A DNA stretch of 64,000 nucleotides, from positions 8,967,366 to 9,031,365 of the forward strand of contig NC_088777.1 of NCBI RefSeq assembly GCF_954871325.1. Reading direction: 5' to 3'. A model generated the notes under the pieces. It did not search any database, had not been told where the DNA came from, and worked only from the letters and a program-made list of their open reading frames with translations. Of this stretch, positions 60,001 to 64,000 are shown piece by piece; positions within the stretch are counted from its first letter, which is position 1; each line of letters begins with the position of its first letter. Source of the DNA: Gordionus sp. m RMFG-2023. Lineage: Eukaryota; Nematomorpha; Gordioida; Chordodea; Parachordodidae. The translations under genes were made by a program, and so were the position numbers.

Positions 60001-62417
60001 GTGTGCTCTTAGACAGAGTATGACCTTGCTCGATTTAATTTCTTTCTATTAATTTAAGCCTGAAAATTTTAAGGGAAAAAAAAAATTCATTAAAAAAAAA
60101 TAAATTATATTATTTAATATAAATATGACATAAAACTAACTTTTCGTGCTACATGTCACAAGGTGTGATAAAAGATCATCATTGATGATATATTCATTTG
60201 AATCAATTTTAGAATAACTATAATGATTCAAAGTCATAGATTATGACCTATATGAAGAAGCTCAAGATGCGGGTTCGAACCCTTGTCAAATATTAAATTA
60301 GTAAAAATTAATTTAAATCCCAACTAAATACACGCAGTGGAAGCTCGTATCTTCATTTTTTTAAAATATACTCGAGCCGGGCCTAAAAATCTTTTTAAAT
60401 AGTTCCCGACCCGATGAATATAATATATTTTAAAAAGATCCGGGCCGAACCAGAAAATTATTTTTTCTAAAAATATCATGACCAGGCCTGAAAATTTAAA
60501 ATCCGGGCCGGGCCTGGCCAAAAAATAAAATCCGGGCGGTTACTTGCCGAAAATTAAAAAAATTTGAGCCTCGCCGTGCAAGTGGTACCTCTGCAGGTCT
60601 CGAGTTTATATATTATAGCAATAGTAGAAAACTCTTCTTCGATAAAATAAGATAAAAAAATATTCGGTGGAATTATTTTTTTGATTCTCAAGACTGGAAC
60701 GAAGAGAATATTTTGGCATTAAATTAGTCAGCTCTCAGAGGAATCAGCCTGAACTTACTAAAGAAATTGTAAATAAATCGAGTAAAGGAAAATGTTTAAC
60801 ATAAATTTTGCCAATTTTTTGGAGATTAAGGAAGTGTTAAAGTTCATTGAATGATTTTTTTTTTATTATAGTATAGTTTTTAATTTATCTTATTGCCAAT
60901 TATGCAAACCAAATTATGCATATATATTTAAGGGGCTAATATAAAAATGTATATAAAAACGTTTTTACTATTCTTTTTTTTTAAATAAAAATTTCATGGA
61001 CAAAATTAAAATTACCAAAAAAAAAACTTTATTTGTAATATTTAAAGATGGAGACTTGATGAATCAATCATACATAGACTAGATGCAAATTTTAATTAAT
61101 TCAGATTTTCCTTTTTTTTTGATTAATTATTATACAGAAGTTGCCATTTTATTAAACACCAAGCTTATCTTATTAATTGAATTATACTTTTCTTAAGTAA
61201 AAAGGCATAATGATTAATCTAAAATTAATTTTTGAGAGTTTTTTTTGTTGAACGTTACTTTTAAATCGCCACTATTTTTTCCTATTGTATAGTAATTAAA
61301 ATTACTTCCTTTTAAAACTGCGGAAAAAAGCTATATTTTTTTTAAAATATCGCTAATTATAATTTTGGAACTTCCTTTGAGTATATCTTAAAAACTAAAG
61401 AACTGCAGGAAAAGATTTTCTAGGCGGTAAAAGATACTTACTTTTAATCAATTTCAATCAAAATAGAAGTTAGAAAAGACCTAGACAAAAAAATCACTTA
61501 AAAATCAATTTTTCTCCCATACAATTATATAAAATAAAGCAGGAGATGCAAGAAACACTTGGTAAAAATCTTTATAATTGAATACCTCATTACATTTACT
61601 GTTTTAGTGTCAGTTCCCTCCCTACCTAAATTCTCAATTATTATCAATTGGCCAATCCTCTATGTTAATCAACCAAAATATAACTATCTCTAACTCGGAT
61701 TAGCTACCTAACAAAAATAATCTTTATTGTATTCAATATTGTAGTCTCATATTAACATAAGAGGAAGCCGACACTAAAAGTCTGCAATGGATGGGCTAAA
61801 AAAATATTCAATGTGGGGTGAGTTAAAAAATTAGTTTTAACAATGGACAGTCGATAGGCGAGTGAGTTTGAAATTTATTTCGAGAGAAATGAACAAATCA
61901 TACTTCTATTTATTAAAAATCATTTTTTTTTATTTCATAATTTTGCAATTATTTTATTTTATATAAGAATAAGTAAAAATATTGATAAAATAATTTTAAA
62001 ACATTGGGCAGACGGGATAAACATAATTTTTAGATAAATGGGAAGGAGTATGATCGGGTTAAAACCCGGCCATGACCTCTATTCTACGATGTCCGGCTAA
62101 AAGGATATATGCTCTCTCCCTCCTTAACATTGCAAAAGACTATATTTGACACATAAAAATAAATATTTTTATCTAAATTTATTAAACTTTAAAAATAATT
62201 ATTAATTTTTATATTTGAAAAAAACAACAACTATAAATTAGGTTGTCTATTCTACGCTAATTCAACAGTCAATCCAATTCTTTATAATTTGCTCTCTAAA
62301 AGGTTCAGAAATGCCTTCAAAAATATCTTATGCACCTCTTGCCACCCAAAACCAAAGCCATTAAAAACAGGACTTTTAACGTTTCATCACAAACCGATTC
62401 ACCGAAATAATTTTTAA
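38859..62417 (+). CDS. Peptide GPCR of the neuromedin U/pyrokinin/CAPA receptor type, four exons
   Basis: Exons 38859-39336, 55856-57475, 59712-59837 and 62242-62417 join in phase 1 at every junction to give 799 residues plus stop. Seven membrane segments are present: TM1 about 105-133 (GN 124-125), TM2 141-160 (LAVAD), TM3 with C181 and ERY 205-207, TM4, TM5 278-303, TM6 with CWAP 709-712 and TM7 with NPILY 752-756. The first outer loop GMPQELYSMWIQYPYPFG and FICWAPFNAQRL fit neuromedin U, pyrokinin and CAPA receptors, G-protein-coupled receptors for C-terminally amidated peptides. The third cytoplasmic loop is about 390 residues; the family is usually 400-480 residues in total. The exact ligand cannot be told from sequence. 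Confidence 0.93.
39932..40300. repeat. GGCCC-rich worn repeat
   Basis: TCAGAGATCTTCATTGG on the left, arms with TTGCCCAAGCCAGGCCCAAC and CCCAGGCCTGGCCC, and an AT-rich centre match the layout of 2820-3134 and 19949-20341. The right end is unclear. Confidence 0.4.
40310..40390. repeat. Solo arm of the long-inverted-repeat element family
   Basis: AAATTTATAGGGTAGTTACT, then GCAATATATTTCCGGTTAAA, closely parallels 49410-49465 (AAATTTATAGGGTAGGTAGT, GGAATCTATTTCCGGTCAAA), the right half of the element at 49149-49529. The opposite arm was not found. Confidence 0.5.
42066..42140 (-). repeat. Solo hAT-like end
   Basis: Read on the minus strand it is ATAGGCATAGCCAGTATTTT followed by a G-rich tract, resembling the TGGCGTATCCAGGATTTT start of the element at 32208. 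No partner end was found. Confidence 0.35.
43191..44123. mobile_element. Non-autonomous hAT-like element carrying a nested MITE
   Basis: The ends TAGGGATATCCGATCCGC and the reverse complement of TAGGGCTGTCCAATATATTG are flanked by TTAATTGC (43183-43190) and ATAATTAC (44124-44131), 6 of 8 identical. Both subterminal regions repeat CCGATC words (43200-43330 and 43995-44105). There is no transposase. A palindromic MITE (43596-43704) and a partial second unit lie inside, so they are younger. Confidence 0.75.
43596..43704. repeat. Palindromic MITE with CCCTGCAT ends, copy B
   Basis: A 109-bp element, almost wholly palindromic: CCCTGCATTCATAATTAG to ATGCAGGG, with TA on both sides (43594-43595 and 43705-43706). 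The arms hold GCGAAGTATATAAAA and its counterpart TTTTGTATATTTCGC. A related unit, CCCTCATTCACAGTTTGC to AATACAGGG, abuts it at 43708-43760. Confidence 0.8.
45485..45590. repeat. Truncated GGCCCG-ended hAT-like element
   Basis: TTGATCTGTATCGGGCC then GCCCGGCCCGGCCCG and GCCGGCCCGGCCCGAACCC match the left arm of 19949-20341 closely. The right half is absent; the sequence passes straight into transposase-derived DNA. Confidence 0.65.
45601..45801. repeat. Tandem duplication, period 104
   Basis: Bases 45601-45697 and 45705-45801 appear identical, separated by 7 bases. The unit is part of the hAT transposase core region, so the duplication happened inside the dead element or in its ancestor. Confidence 0.92.
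45723..45968 (-). pseudogene. hAT transposase core fragment
   Basis: The 81-codon minus-strand piece holds NIISQAYYVQKSCLSKIEKY and KLPCIHCYNHKLHPMVQN. In ZMYM-like hAT transposases the matching stretch is 'GQ.YDGA.NM.G...GVQ' then 'HC.AH.LNL'; here the first aspartate of the catalytic set has been lost (QAYY in place of QGYD). Confidence 0.65.
46477..46878. repeat. Long-inverted-repeat (foldback) element, copy 1
   Basis: Arms of about 100-150 bases face each other: TGCCGTATTGGGATATG at 46477 and its near-perfect complement ending 46878, with shared inner words CCATGGGGATTTGTAATC and CATTTGCCGAGGGTC. TA occurs on each side (46475-46476, 46879-46880). The middle is AT-rich and non-coding. Confidence 0.85.
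47499..47647 (+). other. Unassigned exon-like segment
   Basis: The acceptor (T10)AG ends at 47498 and a donor TTCAG|GTGTGT follows 47647. One frame is open throughout, 49 codons plus two bases, including KIILSSNPHKAGLRNWNIFF and NEFIFGYLQDHNRKF. The composition and codon choice look coding, unlike the surrounding intron. The frame would not fit the GPCR: 149 bases breaks the phase-1 junction. The product is not recognised. Confidence 0.4.
48013..48242. repeat. Short hAT-like element with three internal repeats, copy 2
   Basis: A 230-bp element from CAGTATCGTCTGGGG to GCTAGTGATGCCCCTG, flanked by an exact 8-bp duplication ATGTCATG (48005-48012 and 48243-48250). The interior has three ~31-base units starting AAGGTCATTTTGAATAATGT, AGGCCATTTTGGAAAATGTT and GACAATTTTGAAAATAATTT. 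Confidence 0.87.
49149..49529. repeat. Long-inverted-repeat element, copy 2
   Basis: It starts TGCCCTATTGGGATATGG and ends AATAGGACA, with left words TTGGAATCACTTAATTC, matching the copy at 46477-46878. Its arms have diverged from each other more than those of copy 1, so it is older. A 68-codon open frame in its right half is a by-product. Confidence 0.7.
50049..50195. repeat. hAT-type MITE, TGTTGTTAAACGG family, copy 6
   Basis: It starts GAGTTGTTAAAAGGTTTTAG, then AGATTTTAGCCAAAATAATA and TTTCGCAAACTTC, the same order as in copy 4 (25188-25365). The right end is truncated near GGGCCAAAATATCAGTG. Confidence 0.55.
51177..51366. repeat. hAT-type MITE, TGTTGTTAAACGG family, copy 7
   Basis: A 190-bp element from TAGTATTGTTAAACGGCTC to GTTTAACAACTCA, flanked by an exact 8-bp duplication CTCAAGAG (51169-51176 and 51367-51374). 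It is the best-preserved copy and defines the family ends. Near its left end GGCTCTTGAGCC is a perfect 12-base palindrome. Confidence 0.9.
51470..52170. other. Less AT-rich island with exon-like pieces
   Basis: The island has open frames on both strands. On the plus strand, 51563-51707 is bounded by TAATGCAG and ACATAG|GTAAAT and reads AHLRTMFYKMMVKVSQGSLT onward without a stop. On the minus strand 51474-51719 is also open (81 codons). At 51960-52060 a GC-rich patch is open in minus-strand reading (VLDHCSCHPSSPNEHSPD). No domain is recognised, and neither strand can be chosen. Confidence 0.3.
52806..52925. repeat. Worn GC-rich repeat fragment
   Basis: AACTCGACCCGTATTTAAAA, AAAGCTCGGCTCGGGG and TTTTGGACCCGGTCCCC resemble the GC-rich arms of the hAT-like elements at 2820 and 19949, but no ends are visible. 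The 78-codon open frame starting here is attributed to this composition. Confidence 0.3.
53141..53289. repeat. Palindromic MITE with CCCT ends, copy C, two abutting units
   Basis: Unit 1 (53141-53225) runs CCCTACTTTCACAGTTAGCG to AATGCAGGG. Unit 2 (about 53228-53289) runs CCCTCAATCACAGTTAGCGG to ACATACAGGG. The junction TGCAGGGTAACCCCTC is the same as at 43699-43713, so the two-unit arrangement is shared by two loci. Confidence 0.7.
53926..54009. repeat. (GAAA)n microsatellite
   Basis: About twenty uninterrupted GAAA units on the plus strand. Confidence 0.97.
54333..54790 (-). mobile_element. hAT remnant
   Basis: The minus strand at 54587-54769 reads LRNINTNGLNEALPNISIIR, then LTIPISGVFSKRSFPTLKLI and KTYLRF. 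This is the hAT C-terminal 'ALPNI...R..LTIPVS...ERSFS.LK.IKTYLRS' block of the ZMYM-like branch. At 54333 CAGCACTGGGCCGAGAC with GGCCCC behind it looks like a hAT left end. The rest of the element is missing. Confidence 0.72.
55205..55375. repeat. hAT-type MITE, TGTTGTTAAACGG family, copy 8
   Basis: It contains TTTTTCATAGATGGCATATA, GAGAAATCTCGAGGTTTAGG and CTAAAATAGTGAGTTAGCC, followed by AGAGCGATTTTGCATC as in the copy at 12425-12625. The ends are worn. Confidence 0.62.
55856..57475 (+). CDS. GPCR exon 2: TM3 to TM5 and the long third cytoplasmic loop
   Basis: The acceptor AAACTTAAAAAG ends at 55855. The first two bases complete glycine 160. The exon encodes residues 161-699: outer loop 1, TM3 with C181 and ERY 205-207, TM4, outer loop 2 with C253 and C266, TM5 to about 303, then about 390 residues rich in K, R, N and S up to RSRTDAIKML before TM6. 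Donor TTAG|GTAACT follows 57475; reading on adds about 27 unrelated residues before a stop. One of the two outer-loop cysteines should pair with C181, as in most class A receptors. Confidence 0.93.
57476..59711 (+). other. GPCR intron 2
   Basis: The intron is 2.2 kb. It holds an element at about 58219-58979 with GAACGCGTTC-rich arms. Otherwise it is AT-rich with no exon recognised. Confidence 0.8.
58219..58979. repeat. Non-autonomous element related to the outer hAT at 30959
   Basis: The right end reads, in reverse complement, TAGTGTTGTAAATTGAACGC, close to the TAGTGCTGTAAA end of the hAT at 30959-34594. The arms repeat GAACGCGTTC/GTTCACG words at 58255-58320, 58495-58560 and 58915-58965. 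The left end (TGCGCTGGTCAAAA) is worn and there is no clear target duplication. It has no coding capacity. Confidence 0.6.
59712..59837 (+). CDS. GPCR exon 3: TM6
   Basis: The acceptor AATAATAG ends at 59711 and the donor ACTG|GTATGA follows 59837. The 126 bases encode VAVVVTFFICWAPFNAQRLF and the third outer loop (VKEWTPERKATLEKLYNIT), residues 700-741. CWAP is the TM6 toggle motif and AQRLFF is typical of pyrokinin/neuromedin U receptors. The exon is too short to stand out by length, and was placed by motif and phase. Confidence 0.93.
59838..62241 (+). other. GPCR intron 3
   Basis: The intron is 2.4 kb and AT-rich. It holds a GC-rich worn repeat at about 60336-60592. No other exon was seen. 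Confidence 0.8.
60336..60592. repeat. GGGCC-rich short element
   Basis: CAGTGGAAGCTCGTATC on the left and, in reverse complement, CAGAGGTACCACTTGCACGG on the right frame arms containing CTCGAGCCGGGCC and CCGGGCCGGGCCTGGCC. The layout resembles other hAT-like GC-ended elements here, but no target duplication is visible. A 65-codon minus-strand frame is a by-product. Confidence 0.5.
62242..62417 (+). CDS. GPCR exon 4: TM7, cytoplasmic tail and stop
   Basis: The acceptor ATAAATTAG ends at 62241; the first two bases complete glycine 742. The exon reads GCLFYANSTVNPILYNLLSK then RFRNAFKNILCTSCHPKPKP and stops at TAA 62415-62417 (residue 799 is the last). NPILY (752-756) is the NPxxY motif of TM7. 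Two cysteines (ILCTSC) about 15 residues past TM7 are candidate palmitoylation sites. AATAAA at 62450-62455 is a plausible polyadenylation signal. Confidence 0.93.
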
Positions 62418-62449
62418 ATGAAAAAAAAAAAGATTAAATTTTTAGCTCA

Positions 62450-62455
62450 AATAAA
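62450..62455 (+). terminator. Candidate polyadenylation signal of the GPCR gene
   Basis: AATAAA, 33 bases after the stop codon. The AT-rich background makes chance matches common. Confidence 0.35.
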
Positions 62456-62956
62456 TCAATTTTAAAAAAATAAATAATTTATATTAATTGATATAGGTTA
62501 TTATTATATATTTTTTAGTATATAAATTTGCCGCTTTCCCTTTACAATTTCCCGGTTTTAACAATATTAAAATTTCTAGTCTTTCGGGGAAGCCTCGTGC
62601 AAGCAGGTTTTTATATTTTAAAATATATGGCATTCAAATGATTAAAATTTTTTAAGCCCCACTTATTATAATTAAATATTTTTATATAATATATATATTT
62701 TTTTAAAATTCGAATATTTTTAATCAATACTATATATATATTTTTCGCTAAATGCTCCCAAAAATGCTTAATAAAAAGATATCGTCAAAGAACAAATTAT
62801 GATTATTTTTTGACAAATTTAATTTAATACTAATCGTTTTCATTTATAACTATCTTCTCAATGTATTTTATATTTATTTAATAGACATAAAAAATAATAT
62901 AAAATTTTTTCCCAAATTATAAAGTATAATCCATCCTAGATATCTAACAATTTATC

Positions 62957-63031
62957 ATGAATCTCGGTATTAGTTTTTCCTACTATTTTATTCTCTCCAT
63001 TGCGAATTTAGAACAGGTAGAGGCATCCGAG
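62957..63031 (+). other. Possible signal-peptide exon of a further gene
   Basis: ATG at 62957 opens 25 codons, MNLGISFSYYFILSIANLEQ and five more, with a hydrophobic core like a secretion signal, ending GAG|GTAAAA in phase 0 (an earlier donor CAG|GTAGAG is also usable). It is short, so chance is possible. Confidence 0.25.
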
Positions 63032-63302
63032 GTAAAACGATCAATACTTTATTAAGTAAAGTTTAAGAACCATCAGATGGGGAAAAAGACCAGATTACAT
63101 AAACCTTAGTATTTGGAATGTTGTAAACTGGAATTGTCTCGCTTATTTGTATGTGTGTGTGGGGGGGGGGATTTTTTAAATTACAAAATATTTTTCAAAA
63201 ATATAAAAAATGGTTCGATTCACCTTAACAAAAAAGGTATAGTAATAAAATATATATCAGCCTAGCTTTTAATAATTACTAGTATACTCCAAAGTCTTTG
63301 AG

Positions 63303-63852
63303 TGGATACAATAATGGCGCCTTTAGAAGACGTAAACAGTTATCCGAGCTCGGGTAAATAGGAAATATTTTAAAATGGAATTACCTTCCTTTTTGCCTAA
63401 TTTTGGATAAAATTAAATATTTTTATTAAACAAAAAAGAATAAAAGGGACCCCCCCCCCAACTCCCCCATTAGTTGAAGAGAGGAGCGTTTAATTGGGAA
63501 CACATCTTTGTAATTTTTTGAATTGTGATGGAAACTTTATAAAAAATTTGTAAAAGGAAATATTTGTGATTTTAAGGTCAGATTAAAAACCGTTTTAGTT
63601 TATATATTTTAATTGCCATTAAAACAATTTTTTTTAAAATTGACTTAACTTTATCTAAGGAAAATTTCGATATATACTTTTCCCAACTTAATTTATTTTG
63701 TAATAAGAATCGATTTTTTTTATAGAGCTAAAACCTTTATGTAATCTAAAACCTTTTTATATAACCGTTTGGGTCCCCATTACCTTTTAATATTTCATCA
63801 CAATAATCTATCCTTTATAGAAATAGACTACGCTGAACCCACAGACAATTAA
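63303..63852 (+). other. Possible terminal exons of a further gene
   Basis: Bases 63303-63353 (ending CTCGG|GTAAAT) and 63821-63852 (after CTATCCTTTATAG) join in phase 1 to read DTIMAPLEDVNSYPSS then EIDYAEPTDN and a TAA at 63850. AATAAA follows at once (63854-63859). The sequence is less AT-rich than its flanks and acidic, like a cytoplasmic tail. The joining to the 62957 exon is not phase-consistent, so at least one more exon or another reading is needed. Confidence 0.3.
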
Positions 63853-64000
63853 GAATAAACTCTTTTGTGGTTTATTATATAATGAATATCATAAATTTAC
63901 ACAAGAATAATTTTTAATAGGCAAATTTAGAAAGAGTTTTTATCTATTTACTTTCATCATACATGACAGTAAAGGTAATTTTTTCAAAGTCTATATTTAG

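Larger units (their letters stand above)
62418..64000. other. 3' flank of the GPCR gene
   Basis: Apart from the exon-like pieces at 62957-63031, 63303-63353 and 63821-63852, only AT-rich sequence with a G10 run near 63162 and a C9 run near 63451 was seen. Confidence 0.5.

Noticed and set aside
60265-60290. GCGGGTTCGAACCC, resembling a tRNA T-arm
   Set aside because: No acceptor stem, anticodon arm or A box could be fitted upstream, so neither a tRNA nor a tRNA-derived SINE is supported.
1-64000. Retroviral, LTR, Polinton or LINE elements
   Set aside because: No reverse transcriptase, integrase, capsid or long direct terminal repeat pattern was recognised on either strand.

Overview
This is a strongly AT-rich (roughly three-quarters A+T) eukaryotic window carrying two recognisable, multi-exon, plus-strand animal genes in a landscape crowded with hAT-superfamily DNA transposons and their short non-autonomous derivatives. 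The split genes with GT-AG introns, an OVO-type zinc-finger regulator and a neuromedin U/pyrokinin/CAPA-type peptide GPCR indicate an invertebrate bilaterian. The sequence alone does not fix the phylum.

Layout. 1-7420: flank with a hAT copy (188-2485, perfect 8-bp target duplication) and a 315-bp relative of another family. 7421-18111: an ovo/OVOL-like gene assembled here from five exons (7421-7475, 13528-14690, 14819-14992, 16074-16515, 17153-18111), phase-consistent, 930 codons plus stop. Its first exon is tiny and encodes a SNAG-like N-terminus; the first intron (6 kb) contains a 2.5-kb hAT (8922-11398). 18112-38858: intergenic, mostly transposon-derived: hAT copies at 20893-23312, about 28320-30540 (very decayed) and a nested pair (30959-34594 interrupted by 32208-34356), plus small MITEs and a 38-bp minisatellite. 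38859-62417: a peptide GPCR in four exons (38859-39336, 55856-57475, 59712-59837, 62242-62417), 799 codons plus stop, with all seven membrane segments. Intron 1 is 16.5 kb and stuffed with mobile elements. Its third cytoplasmic loop is about 390 residues, far longer than normal for the family. 62418-64000: 3' flank with possible exons of a further gene.

The two genes have no evident functional link: OVO proteins are epithelial/germline transcriptional regulators, and the GPCR is a membrane receptor for an amidated neuropeptide. Mobile elements are assigned by 8-bp target duplications, terminal inverted repeats and remnants of BED-finger and hAT C-terminal dimerisation domains. At least six unrelated terminal-repeat types occur. 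No retroviral, LTR, Polinton, LINE, rRNA, tRNA or CRISPR feature could be supported.

The points most worth following are the long receptor loop, the PLDLS co-repressor motif in the OVO protein, several unassigned exon-like segments with good splice sites inside introns or flanks (47499-47647, 51563-51707, 18820-18858, 62957-63852), and small MITE families whose boundaries can be fixed to the base.
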